NCBI GenBank assembly: GCA_938743325.2
Contig: OW568879.1
Coordinates: forward strand, 186,001 to 250,000
Length of the DNA stretch: 64,000 bases
Source of the DNA: Pycnococcus provasolii
Taxonomy: Eukaryota; Chlorophyta; Pseudoscourfieldiophyceae; Pseudoscourfieldiales; Pycnococcaceae
Direction: 5' to 3'
Under the pieces are notes generated by a model, which did not search any database, had not been told where the DNA came from, and worked only from the letters and a program-made list of their open reading frames with translations. The position numbers and the translations under genes were made by a program. Below, one piece after another: positions 39,423-50,078 of the stretch (position 1 is its first letter; the number at the start of each line of letters is the position of its first letter).

Positions 39423-40575
39423 CGTACAACAACCACAACCTTCTCAGCAGCCAACTCAGCAGCCACTGAATTCTCAGTCTTCTCAGCCTTCTAAGAGCCA
39501 ACCTTCCCAGCCACAAAATCACGACCCTCCCAGCGATTACTCCGACTTCTCCGACTCCGACTTCTCCGACGGCAACGAAGCCACCACCTCGGACGACGAG
39601 GACCTGCTCGAAGGTAGGGCGAAGTACATCAACGTCAACAGGTGGACGCTAGTGCACCCTGACGAAATGCCAAATGACGAGGAGACACGCGAGGCGGTCG
39701 GAGACGTCAAAGACATCTTTGGCGAACGCACACACTTGCTCATTTTGGAGGCACTCATGTCCGGCGACGAAAACAAGAGAAGACTCGTGCGTGAGGCTGC
39801 ACGCATCTTCCTGCTTGCCGGACCCGCACCTGGATTCCGCAAGAATGCCGACGGCACGCCGAACTTAGATAGGATGAAGGAGGACGAATACCAGTTGGCG
39901 GCGAAGCATGCTGCGCAGCAGGCTAGCCTACACGCTGCCAAGCAGCAGCAGCATGCCGAGGAGGCGCAGAAATGTGCAAAGCAGCACGAGGACATGGCGG
40001 TGGCGCAGGCGCTCGAAATGAATGCGGGCGCTGGAGAGGAGGCGGTGAAAGAGGCTGTGGAGGCGGCGCGTGCTAAAGCGGCTGCCAGCGAAGAAGCGCA
40101 GGCAGCGGCGGCGCAGATGGCGCTAGCTGAGCAGGCCTCGGCAGCCGCGGCGGCGGCGGCGGAGGTTGCAAATGACTGGCGTGTGGGCCGCGAGAAGGAC
40201 TGGAAAGGTTTCCTCGTGCATGTGTTCGGCGCCAAAGAGGCGAACGAGGTGTTCGGCTTGGGACTCAACAATAGCCTCATCACGCAGTGCCTCCACAAAG
40301 TCCCCTTCATACCACCTGTACCAGCCATGCCACTGCAGCAAATGCAGCCCGCCAATTCCACATGGATGCCACCAGCCATGCCACTGCAGCAAATACAGCC
40401 CGCCAATTCCACATGGATTCCTCCGCCCGCATCATCCGCACCAGTTCCACTGCCGGTATCTATGGGCATGGCCACGCACACAACCTCCCTTCAGCCGATG
40501 GCATTCGCATCCAACGTACCAGCCATGCCACTGCAGACACGGGCACCACCAACGTCGCATCCAACCGCATCCTAG
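38911..40575 (+). CDS. Low-complexity protein sharing two undescribed domains with the gene at 34.5-36.2 kb (gene B)
   Basis: 554 residues from ATG 38911. Residues 1-205 are Pro/Ser/Ala-rich with a (QA)n run (about 155-170) and Gln/Ser/Pro repeats, then an acidic SDFSDSDFSDG stretch. Domain 1 (about 256-308) reads ETREAVGDVKDIFGERTHLLILEALM then REAARIFLLAG. It parallels gene A's domain 1: acidic start, hydrophobic helix, then R(E/D)AA(R/K)-(I/L)-(F/Y)-L-x-A-G. A long Ala/Gln/Glu-rich helical or coiled-coil stretch (320-415) separates it from domain 2, REKDWKGFLVHVFGAKEANE (about 427-451), nearly identical to gene A's. The C-terminus has a duplicated 54-bp unit (AMPLQQ-x-QPANSTW) and a Pro/Met tail. 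No zinc finger is seen. Family unrecognised. Confidence 0.75.
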
Positions 40576-40756
40576 GCGCTCGCGACGTGTAAATTTTCAC
40601 ATTTATTATCTGTGTAAAACAACGCACAGAGTTGTTTCCTTTTTTTTTTCTTACGTATATCTTCAAATGAAAACAAATATCGTAGACAGATTTCCCTAAA
40701 GGGAGATGGAACTTCAGCTGTGGGGACCGGATCGTACAACACCGAAAAATAAATGA

Positions 40757-43141
40757 TTACACGACGTCAAACCTTGCGATTGCCTCCCTGCACTCGGCAG
40801 AGACTAACTCAACGCCCAACCTTGGCTTTCCACGCTCACGCCGTGCGACGACGCGCACGTGGCCGGCCGCTTCATCGGAACTCGCACCGCAGACGGGTGC
40901 AGCGACGAATGTCATATTGTTTAATACCTGTCGACTCGCCTCACGAAGAGGGCGAGAAACCTCGCCACACGCAATCACGACGCTAACACCACAGCTTGCC
41001 ATGGAAGCAAACCGGTCCAGCGGAAGAGGTGAACTCGCGCATGGGTCCTCTGGGTCAGTGTCCACAAACTTTGCCGCCGACACGAACGTCTTGCGAGGAG
41101 ATGTGGAGCCTGGTGTCTCAGGCGAGCGCGACGGCGCCTCATCACTACCCGAAGATGTCAGCCGATGCGCAAATGCATCCCACAAGTCAGGAAAGCAGGC
41201 GAGTTGCGCAAGGCCGTGCGTGGGAACCTGCTCAGCACGACGTAGTGACCTCAGCACGGATGCATCCGCACCAGAGCTCAAAAAGCTCCGCTCGCGCCAC
41301 ACCTTCCAATCGGTTCCCAACGTCACGGCACTCAGAGCCTCAAACAAGCTAAGGCCAGGACGCGGACGATTTACCTCGCCCTTGACGAAACTTGCTTGCT
41401 CCACGGCCAAGGTTGCGGCTTCGTGGGCGCGTCTGCGTCGCTCAATGGCCAGCTCCTGGCGAAGCGCCGCAGCTGCAAAGAGGCTGCGCGGACTTCGAGT
41501 GCGTGCGGGACTGAGCACCGGCGAACGTCCTCCCGGCGACGACATCAAATCGCCTGCCGTTTTCATGTCATCTCCAATACCCATAGCTCGTGTGAAATTC
41601 AGCCAGCCATCCGCGAGCCTTGTGCTGCTCGAGTCGAGGTACTGCGATCGCGACGACGTCTTCTCGACCGCTCGAATGCGTTGAGCAAAGAGTTTCCAAA
41701 GATCTGGATCGGAGGCGAGGCGAACGAGAGCATTCTTTGGAATGGTTCCTGCAGAGAGCCAGGCACTCGCAAAAGCGCGCCAAGCGTCGTCGCCTTCACT
41801 CCGCTTCGACAGCGCACGGGGCAAGGCACCACGCAGCGCGTCGATGAAGTCAATCCACCCATCATCCCTTGGGCTCTTGGAACCCTTCCTGGGGGAGCTG
41901 CTGTTCTCAGCGAAGATGTTGGCGACAAATCCATCCCAAGACGATGACTCCTTAGAAGCACCAGGCCGGCGCTTAAGTCGAACCGCACCATTCTCTGGTC
42001 TCGCCTCGTCTCGATCGAGTCGAGACAAGAAGCTATCCCAGTTCACTGGCCCTTCCTCGTCATCGTCTTCCTCCTCATCTTCCTCCTCATCCTCGTCATC
42101 GTCCTCGTGGTCACGCTGTCTTCTTAAAGTGCTATCCGCCGGGGCGTTGATTCGATCCATCACAGCATTCCAGTCTACACCTGAGGATGGCGCAGACCGC
42201 TTGTTTTGTTCCCGTCGTGACGCCTCGGCTTCCAATTCCTCCATTGCCCGAAGGTAGTATTCCGGACTTTCGCTAGACGCAGTTGCGAGACCATCCATCA
42301 CACCATCCAAAACGACGCATTTGAGTGGAACATGTGCGTACACCTCGCACGCGCGATGGATGAATGCGGAAGCAAGGGCTCCTAGGCGATTTGCAGCAGG
42401 TGATGCCGAGAGACGCCATGGGAACATCATCGCCGCCAACGATGAGGCGCTACATTGGTCCAAGTCGTCGCCACTGTCATCGCCGTCGACGGGGAGACCC
42501 TCACCGCTCAGCCGGCGGACAGCGCGATCCCACTGAACGTGGGCACGAACACTTGCAGGCGAAAAGCCACGAATGAACATGACGAGCAGATCTCCATCGA
42601 CACGCACGCCGACTCCGCATGGCGCTGCGCCGTGGCTTGTGCTCGAATCAACCCGACGTGGGAGGAACAATCGCCAGGCTGCGTGCATCTCGTCGAGAGC
42701 ATCTACAATGCTATCTTCTATGTGCTCAAGCCCGCGGAACGTGTGGATACGGCGGTATTCGGGATCAACGGGCGGCGGGCATCCAAAGACTAGAATTGCG
42801 CCTGCACCACGAAGCTGCTCGCCGAGAATTCTCCGAAATTCGATGAGGAATGCTGAGCGCCATGTTGTTTCGAGAGGAGCAACAGCCGCGCCGTCCTGAA
42901 GATATGGGAGCGTACTCCATGCATTGAGTGCTGCATCCAGTGCCAGAGAGGAGCTGCTTTCGTAATTCTCATCACCGGCGCTGGAACGTTTCAGGCGTAG
43001 TAGTGCGCTAGCAAGCGCCGCTGTACCGCCACCACCACATGCCCATCCATCGAGACGAAGACTGGCAAGTGCAAGCCACGGACGTGAACTTGTTAATAGC
43101 GTAGACTGAAGCATGTCCATGCTATCGCCTCTGTCGCCATA

Positions 43142-43177
<36 letters not shown>

Positions 43178-44084
43178 GCTCATTTGAAATCGTTTTGACT
43201 TTTGATTCTTTGATTTGGGTAGAACATCAATGAAAGCATCCCACAGATCGCGCACCTCGCCACGCGCTTGCTTGACACGCTGTGGCGTGTCACCACTTGA
43301 TTTAGAACTCTTGTGACTTGGAGGTGTCGCAACGCTTCCGTAGAGAAGGTTCGCGGCGTCACAGTGGCTGCCAACAATAGCCACAGCCTTGCCTACAAGA
43401 CTTGAATCTAGCGATGCGGCTGCTGAATGATGTATGCCGTCAACGACCGATCGACACACACGTCGGAAACGACTAAGACGCATGTGGCGGTGCGCATTCA
43501 CCGCCTCGTCGGTCCACATCGGACCCGCAGGCGCGGCAGCTCCGTCGACGTCCGTTGAGCGCGACGAATAGCTTGCATGCAGCACATCTGCAAGGGCCTG
43601 TGGTGGAATGCTCGCACACGAAACAATGGCAAGAACGCTGGTGACTCCGTCGTCAACTGCGGGGCCTCCCCTCGAGGGCTCTGATGATCTCTCCGCGGGA
43701 ATGCTCGCCATTCCACCAAACATCTCGCCGCGTGGCGCATGCGAGCAGCTCGCGATACCGCCAAACGTTTCATCCACGCGCAGCTCCCACTGCACATCCA
43801 GCGCAGAACCGACGAAGCCTCGTGGGATTCCCATGACAACGATCTCCGCGCGTGCCAGCGGGAGGGGGGCGTGCCCGTGATCGTCCTCCCATGATGCGGC
43901 GGAGTCATTCGGCAAACTTCCGTGCCCAAGCACGACGGCGCTCGGCGTCGTCCGCACCTCACCTTGCGCCGCACTTGTTGACATGGCGAGAGAGGACCCA
44001 TGCGGGCGTTGTGCAGGTGCTCGTGCGGGTGTTCGCGTCATCCACGCGGAGTCCTCGAACGTGGGCGCCGCATAGGCACCGTCG

Positions 44085-44115
<31 letters not shown>

Positions 44116-45085
44116 TGCTGCTGCTATTATTTTCATATTCGTGTCTACCTCGTGGTCTTCGGACTCCACCGCTTCCATGCACACCTTGTCGCTTGCTTGT
44201 GCTCGACGCGAGGTTGTCTGGTATTGCGACCAAACTACGGGAGCCAATGTTGTCAGCTCCTGCAGATATGAAGCGCAGCTCACGCCAAGCGCCCCACAAG
44301 CCCGTGCGTGTGCGATCGTGCGTGCGAATGCGCAGGCTGGCGAGTACGGATGCCGGGCCGACGGCAAAGGCAAGACGAAAGGACGCAGTGACTTGACTGA
44401 CGTAGCGGCTTGCGTCTGCAACGCCGTCAGCCACCAGCGCATCCACCACCGCGCCGCGCGCCGCGCTGAGACTCGCCACCGCCGCAGCGCCATCGTCAGC
44501 GACGTGAGGTGCGGCGTGCTCGACGACTGGCGGGAGCGGAAGCAAGCTGGGAAGCAGCGCAGCGTCGGCGAGGCTTGCGCGCGCGAGCGCGCCAGCGTAG
44601 GGACTTCTCGGTGCCGCAGTGTTGCCGTTGGCGCTCATCGCTGGTGTGTGCATGTGTGTCGCCATCATTGGCGTTTGCTCGAGGCCGCCACCACCACCAC
44701 TTGCATTCACGCGCCGTGCTTGTGCGAGAGCAGGTGTGGGAGTGGCTTGCGCAGGTGTTGCCATAGCCTCCGCTGACCTTTGCATTCCTCTGAGCAGCGC
44801 CCGCACGGCACCCCCCGGCGGCCCGAGAACACCTCGCGGCGGTCTTCCGTCCGCCGTGGGTGCTCTCGGATCGGCGCCCGCCTGCAGGAGCAAGCTGACG
44901 ACTTCTGCGTGGTCCGCGTCGCATGCGAGCTGTAGCGCCGTTCTCCCTCTCCACCTCGCGTCAATTCCCCCTTGTTTGTAGAAGTCTTGCGCGTCTTTCG
45001 AAACACTTCGAAATTCGAGCGCCCGTTTCACGCCAGCGACGTCGCCGTCGCGAGAGGCGGCGTGTAGCGGCGGCGCCTGTGCCAT
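40757..45085 (-). CDS. Very large ankyrin-repeat protein with W-x-x-F repeats
   Basis: 1,442 residues in one exon. The N-terminus has about two ankyrin repeats: APPLHAASRDGDVAGVKRAL and GRTALQLACDADHAEVVSLL. A Ser/Ala/Pro linker follows, then a beta-rich segment (FRLAFAVGPASVLASLRIRT; GLWGAWRELRFIS) and poly-Asp tracts from GTC/GAC microsatellites near 43,150 and 44,100. The middle has a Pro-Leu-rich globular region with GAILVFGCPPPVDPEYRR. The C-terminal half contains many short W-x-x-F segments: DLWDAFIDVLP, NWDSFLSRLD, SWDGFVANIF, GWIDFIDALR, DAWRAFASAWL, DLWKLFAQRI, GWLNFTRAMG and DLWDAFAHRL. One block (xVxxLAxxPDLWxxFAxR) is present twice. No catalytic domain is recognised. ATG 45085 places the ankyrin repeats at the start. 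Confidence 0.75.
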
Positions 45086-45900
45086 AATTATGATTGGGAA
45101 CAGGCGCGACGACTAAGAAGCGACGACAATTTAGCTCTTGTAAGGAATGAAACACGCTGAATGAAAAGCTAAGCTCAAACAAGAGAGGTATGTACTTAAG
45201 GTTACGTCTTTTCTTTTATAAATAAAAAATGAAAACTCAAAAAGATATCAGGATTTAAGAGCTGGCCATTTCTTGAAATTTTTCAATAATAATTTTCCCT
45301 GGCTGCCTGGGAGAGGTGGAAGAAGAGCTCTTGCAAGTTCCAAACGACGCTGTTGAGCACCGCTGGCTGGATCCTCGCTGATCAAGGTGGATCGACGACA
45401 TTACCAACGACAGCATCACGTGAATCTGTGTAAATTTATTTGCATCACCTGGTATTTTTAAAATAGAATCGGCCGAATTCAATAAAGTTTTATTCCTGTG
45501 CGTTTTGATTTGACAATTGGCGCAAAGGACGAGCGACGACGTACAGTGTGTACAGTGTGTACCGTGTGTACTTACCGTGGTATGTATGATATGTTTCTCG
45601 ACGCAAACTATCAGCAGCTTGAACTTGCACATGAGGAACTTGCACATGCGTGCGGCTCACAAGTGACAAGTCCCCTCATGGCCTCATTAGGAAGTATGTA
45701 CATACGCGCAGGCATGTACAGACCTGTTGTCTGTCTGTGTGTGTGTGTGTTCGTGAGCGAGGGTTGTGTTGTTGGCGTCACAACCTTCCACTACCCTACA
45801 GGTGCATGGGTTTCCTCAGTCGCTGCTACGAGCTCGCGCCACATGTACCTATATTTGGTACTGTATTCTGATTCGGGCAGCTCTTCATTCATACCACGTC
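45086..45900. other. Intergenic region, AT-rich, unassigned
   Basis: 815 bases between divergent genes. AT-rich around 45,200-45,500, with a TGTACAGTGTGTAC repeat at about 45,541-45,572 and a CCCTGGCTGCCTGGG near-palindrome at about 45,297-45,311. A 130-codon frame at 45255-45647 on the minus strand lacks any recognisable feature and I do not call it a gene. Confidence 0.45.
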
Positions 45901-46737
45901 ATGACGGCCAATTGGGCGGCGACCAACTGGAAGCGGTGGCGCAGGCACAACACATCTCAGAGGCGCCTTCTTGGGCCGCCTCTGTGCGTGATCATGGCTC
46001 TTGTAGGACTCTCCCTCTTGGAGGACACGGCCTTTTTAACAACCTCGCGGGGAATCATCAAGAGAAACGGGATCGGCGCCGAAGCAACCCCAGCCGCCGA
46101 TGACGAACCAGCGGCTTGCGCGGCGACGTGGGACGACGAAACTAAGCCAAATACAGCTTGCCATAGCCAGGACGACGCAAATAGCGACGGCGCAAAAACA
46201 ACGGATCAAACCAAAGAAGCCTCTTCTTCTTCTTCATCTTCTTCTGATTCGACGACGACGACGACGACACGCACGCGTGCGACGCGCCTGCGAGTTGCGA
46301 CGGGAAACGGTGACACGAAGGAGCGCGTGTTCGCAGGCATACCAGCAACAAACATCGCAGAAGTCTCTGAGAGAAAACGAAGGCCGGCAACACTCGGCGA
46401 GTGGGTAGATGTTAAGCTCGCGGAAGGCGTAACGGCCGTCAAGGGATACACGGCGCCTCAGGTGGCGCATGACGCCACCTTGAAGCAGACGGCTCTGCAG
46501 GGCTGGATGCGCATAGACAAGTCCATGGAGCAGGGTGACGAACTCTTCGCCATACCAGAAGCGCTCAGTGCCGCAAGACCGTATCGACCCGAGCTCTGGA
46601 AGGTGTCCATGAAAGGTGTCGAGCGTGCTTTCGTGCTTGGCAAGGACGGCGTCGCGAGACTGTCGCTCGCTCTCGACAGAGGAACGTGGGTGCCGCTCGT
46701 CGGGTTTGGCTACAACACAGCCTCCGCGAGCAGCTGA
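45901..46737 (+). CDS. Unrecognised 278-residue protein
   Basis: Start at ATG 45901; the frame is open upstream but the residues there look like random translation. The N-terminus is very basic (NWKRWRRHNTSQRR) and is followed by one hydrophobic stretch (LGPPLCVIMALVGLSLLEDTAFL, about residues 23-45) which could be a membrane anchor or part of an organelle transit signal. A Ser/Thr-rich linker (SSSSSSSSDSTTTTTT region, about 105-120) leads to a more ordered C-terminal ~150 residues with the segments LGEWVDVKLAEGVTAVKGYT, QGWMRIDKSMEQGDELFAIP and VERAFVLGKDGVARLSLALD. None is familiar. It converges on the kinase gene; only 84 bases separate the stop codons. Confidence 0.55.
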   Translation: MTANWAATNWKRWRRHNTSQRRLLGPPLCVIMALVGLSLLEDTAFLTTSRGIIKRNGIGAEATPAADDEPAACAATWDDETKPNTACHSQDDANSDGAKTTDQTKEASSSSSSSSDSTTTTTTRTRATRLRVATGNGDTKERVFAGIPATNIAEVSERKRRPATLGEWVDVKLAEGVTAVKGYTAPQVAHDATLKQTALQGWMRIDKSMEQGDELFAIPEALSAARPYRPELWKVSMKGVERAFVLGKDGVARLSLALDRGTWVPLVGFGYNTASASS

Positions 46738-46821
46738 GCCTCACGCACGGTGGCTCGTCGCACACGTGTAAAGATTGAACGGACTGTTTCTATAAAAAAA
46801 GTTTTCTTCGATAATACAGGT

Positions 46822-49125
46822 TTACACCGTTGGTCGACTTAATACAAGTTCGCCAACGAGTTGTTGGAATGTCGGGCGATCCTTCGCCGTGTCGACCCAG
46901 CACCGGAGGGCAATCTCTTTGACCTGCGGAACGCCGTCGATAGCCGCTTCGTTCCACTCGAGCGTGCTCCTGATGAAGCGGGAACCTTCCCGCTGAACGC
47001 TCGCAATGAACGGGTAGATGTCAACTCCGTAGAAGGGGCGTTGGCGGTGCATGAGTTCCCAAAGGATGACGCCGAACGAAAACACGTCGCACGGATAGTC
47101 GTAGGGATCGTTGCGAAGAGCCTCCGGCGCGCAGTAGTAGGCTGCGCCGTGGTTTTTGGCAGACGAGGTTTGAGACAGCCGGCTGGTTTTCACCTTGCTG
47201 AGTCCAAAGTCGGTGATCTTTGCCTGGCCCTTCTTGTTCACCAGCACGTTGTTTGACGTTAGGTCGCGGTGAATGATGTGCTTGCTGTGCAAGTACGCCA
47301 TACCCTCGGCAATGTCCGAGCTCCAGGTCATTTTCATCGCCGTTGTCAGACGATCGGCAAACATCTTCCCGTCTGGAGTCCTCTTGTGCACGACACTCGA
47401 TAGGCTGCCTCGATCCATGTACTCCAGCACGATGGAGAGCTGCTGTGGTGCAATGATGACGCCCATCCAAAGCACAACACGCGGATGTCGCAGCTTACGA
47501 AGAACAGACACCTCGCGTGCAAACTCCCTCAGCACGTCGGTGCCCGCTTGGTCGATGAGACGCTTCACCGCCACCGTCGTGCCCACGCACTTGCCCTTGA
47601 ACACTTCTCCAAATCCACCGATTCCGAGACGATTGTGTGGTCCCATGTAATTCTGCCCTTGGAAGACGATGTCCTCCAAGGGAATGCGGTGCTCCTGAAT
47701 ACCGGGATCTGCATCCAATAGCAGGCGCTCAACATCCAAGTCGTCGTTGCGAGCGGACACGGGATCCGCTGACGGCGTGCCCACGCGCCGGCCGGACTTT
47801 GTCGTGAAAGCGCTGAAGATGTCCGTGTCGGATATGATGCCGACGTATCCCGCCACGGAGCTCACGGCGTCCTGCTCGTAGTCCGCCTCGACGTCTAGCT
47901 CGTCCAACGTCGGCTCGTCAGAAACGTCCGTCGCCCACGCGTCGTGCACAACCAGCCGGCGGATATTCTTCTTTTTCAGCAGTCGCGACGCCTCGTCGAT
48001 GGAACTCGACGGAGGAATGGTGACGAGCGGCCGCCTCGTGCACACGTCCCTGACACGCAAGGCGGTCATCGCGAATAGACCCTGCGCCGTGAGTGTGACA
48101 AAGTCGCGCTTTGTAATGATGCTAGGTGGAGGTGGCGTGGCACCGCTGGCATGCGCAACGGCACGTGCGCGCCTGTCCACCACCAGCAGCGATGCGATGC
48201 CGTGCGCCTGCATAATGCTGAGTGCTTTTTGAACATCGTCGTTCGCGTCCACAGCCACGACGGGCGAGCTCATGATCTGTGCAACGGTGACGTGCGAGGG
48301 AAGCGCTGAAGCGTCAGGTGTCACGGGCGTTGCCGCTCCGCTTCCGATGGACAACGTGCGATCCCAGCTCAGCCGTCGGAAGTGCCCTGGCGTTCCTGGA
48401 GGTCGCACGTTGACCTTCGCGACGTGCTTTTCAGCTGGCTCGCGTATCGTCACCTTGGAGCTGCTCGGCGTCGAGGCGGACGAGGACGGCGTGGAAATGG
48501 ACATTGGCACCGCGTCCATCAGGCTGGCCTCGAGCGCGGCGACGAGCGCGCCAATTTCCTCCGCCTCGAGCGCCTCTCCTTCTACGTTCTCGTGGTCGCT
48601 TTGTCTGCTTGGGGATGCTTGGAATATGTTTGGAATCCACGGCGGTGCCACGCCGTCTTCATCGGAGCCGCAGGACACGAACGAGTCGTTCGTTCCCGCG
48701 CACTCTCTCGCGCTGTCCCCCGTGAAATTCGAAGGTTGATACGTGCGCGCGGCGTCGCCCAGAGCATCTTCTGTCGGAGGAACGGACTGAGGCAGGCTTC
48801 CAACAACAGCAGCAGCATCTCTTGAGGTTGGACGCATGACCGCAAAGTCCGCCTCGAGTCGTTTTCCTGTGATGAACCCGTTGTGGTCCTCGTCGTGTGC
48901 GATGGAGGCGGTTCGTATGATCAAGCCGAACTCCGAGAATGTGGCACCCATCGCCTGTAGCTGTCCAGGCAGGTCAGGGCAGACGCTGACCTTGACGCGC
49001 GTCGCGTCTTTGTAGGTGTCGTTGTCAGCGTGTATGTTGACAGAGAGGCCGTCCATCCCACATCCTCCTGGTGCGGTGAGCGCGCCGAACGACGCCGAGT
49101 GCTGGTGCGCCATGGTCGTGACCAT
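46822..49125 (-). CDS. ACT-CBS-protein kinase fusion (Raf-like/TKL)
   Basis: 767 residues with three sensory/catalytic parts. About 43-97 is an ACT-like ligand domain: VKVSVCPDLPGQLQAMGATF, then EFGLIIRTASI. A paired CBS module lies at about 278-440: VTVAQIMSSPVVAVDANDDV, ALSIMQAHGIASLLVVD and VRDVCTRRPLVTIPPSSSID, ending GIISDTDIF. The kinase domain runs from about 480 to the end: glycine loop GIGGFGEVF, Lys521 in VAVKRL, Asp621 in HRDLTSNN, Asp639 in DFGLSK, APEALRN for the APE motif, and SFGVILWEL. All catalytic residues are present, so it should be active. The kinase resembles plant Raf-like MAP3K/STY kinases, some of which carry an ACT domain. CBS pairs bind adenosine nucleotides in many proteins, so energy- or amino-acid-responsive signalling is a plausible inference. 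ATG 49125 or 49113. Confidence 0.9.
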   Translation of the reverse strand: MVTTMAHQHSASFGALTAPGGCGMDGLSVNIHADNDTYKDATRVKVSVCPDLPGQLQAMGATFSEFGLIIRTASIAHDEDHNGFITGKRLEADFAVMRPTSRDAAAVVGSLPQSVPPTEDALGDAARTYQPSNFTGDSARECAGTNDSFVSCGSDEDGVAPPWIPNIFQASPSRQSDHENVEGEALEAEEIGALVAALEASLMDAVPMSISTPSSSASTPSSSKVTIREPAEKHVAKVNVRPPGTPGHFRRLSWDRTLSIGSGAATPVTPDASALPSHVTVAQIMSSPVVAVDANDDVQKALSIMQAHGIASLLVVDRRARAVAHASGATPPPPSIITKRDFVTLTAQGLFAMTALRVRDVCTRRPLVTIPPSSSIDEASRLLKKKNIRRLVVHDAWATDVSDEPTLDELDVEADYEQDAVSSVAGYVGIISDTDIFSAFTTKSGRRVGTPSADPVSARNDDLDVERLLLDADPGIQEHRIPLEDIVFQGQNYMGPHNRLGIGGFGEVFKGKCVGTTVAVKRLIDQAGTDVLREFAREVSVLRKLRHPRVVLWMGVIIAPQQLSIVLEYMDRGSLSSVVHKRTPDGKMFADRLTTAMKMTWSSDIAEGMAYLHSKHIIHRDLTSNNVLVNKKGQAKITDFGLSKVKTSRLSQTSSAKNHGAAYYCAPEALRNDPYDYPCDVFSFGVILWELMHRQRPFYGVDIYPFIASVQREGSRFIRSTLEWNEAAIDGVPQVKEIALRCWVDTAKDRPTFQQLVGELVLSRPTV

Positions 49126-50078
49126 GGCGAGAGAGTGAGAGAGTGCTCTGCTCTGCTGTGTTAACAGCCTGCAGGTGAGGTGTTGGTACCACGGCGCAGG
49201 TGATCTTTCAGTGCGTGATACCAGGTGTCAGGCCGCCTCTGAAGGAAGGGTAGGTGGCCTTCCTTCAAAAGAAACAGCCACTTAAAAGCCAAGAAGCCAC
49301 TTAAGCAAGCAGAGCTTAAGGCCGCTTATACTTATACCACCACGAAGCCTAAAATGAAATGATAAGCAAGCGGCCGGCCCCTTAAGTGAATGCCGGTTGC
49401 GAATGAATGCTGAGTGCGAATAATGATATGATGATGAGGGAGTTCCGCAGGAGGAGCAGACGCGGAGTGGCAGGAACTAGGAAGTTGTCTGGGAGAATGA
49501 AGAAGCGAAAAGCTTAAGGCTCTGCTTAGGGTTTAAGGCTCAATCAAGGCGAACTTAAGCTTCCAACTCACCAAGATGGACATCGTTCTTCTATCATATT
49601 CTTACCGGCTCGCGTCACTGCTTGAATGATGTCACGGCTCACTTGAAGTCACTGCTTGTTTGTTGGCAATCACTGCTTATTTGTTGGCACTTGGCACTTG
49701 GCACTTGGCACTTGGCACTTGGCAGACTTCGGCACTTCGTTTTTTTAAAGATGGTCAGGATTCCGCGTGCCAGTACGGTGCCCTACTTGAGTACTTGCCA
49801 GACAGACGAGCTTGGCAGACCGACGAGCTTTTCCTGATCCTCCTCAGCTTTTCTTCTCCCAGAGGCCTCTTGCAAGCCAACTTGTACCAACTAAGAGCTT
49901 CCAGGAGACCAGGAGTGCTGTGCTGTTCGACCACGTTGCACTGGGTTATAGTAGTTCTTAAGGTCAGGGGATACCGTGCAGAACTACATAGGGTAGTTTT
50001 TAGTTTTCCTCGCCTTTTTCCGTCTGTTCCCCTTTCTTTTCTTTTCAGGGGAGAAAGGGACGATCCTCAAGACTTGTC
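49126..50078. repeat. Repeat-rich intergenic region (CTTAAG motif, GGCACTT tandem)
   Basis: 953 bases upstream of two divergent genes. Between 49,240 and 49,560 the segment is dense in CTTAAG/CTTAAGGC motifs (AAGCCACTTAAG, GCTTAAGGC). At 49,687-49,727 the unit TTGGCAC is tandemly repeated about six times. TTTGTTGGCA is doubled just before. A short C/T-rich stretch ends at the downstream start codon. No gene is supported. Confidence 0.7.

Noticed and set aside
45255-45647. 130-codon minus-strand frame in AT-rich spacer
   Set aside because: No family features, low-complexity His/Thr/Cys segments from a GTGTAC repeat, no start context; left as intergenic.
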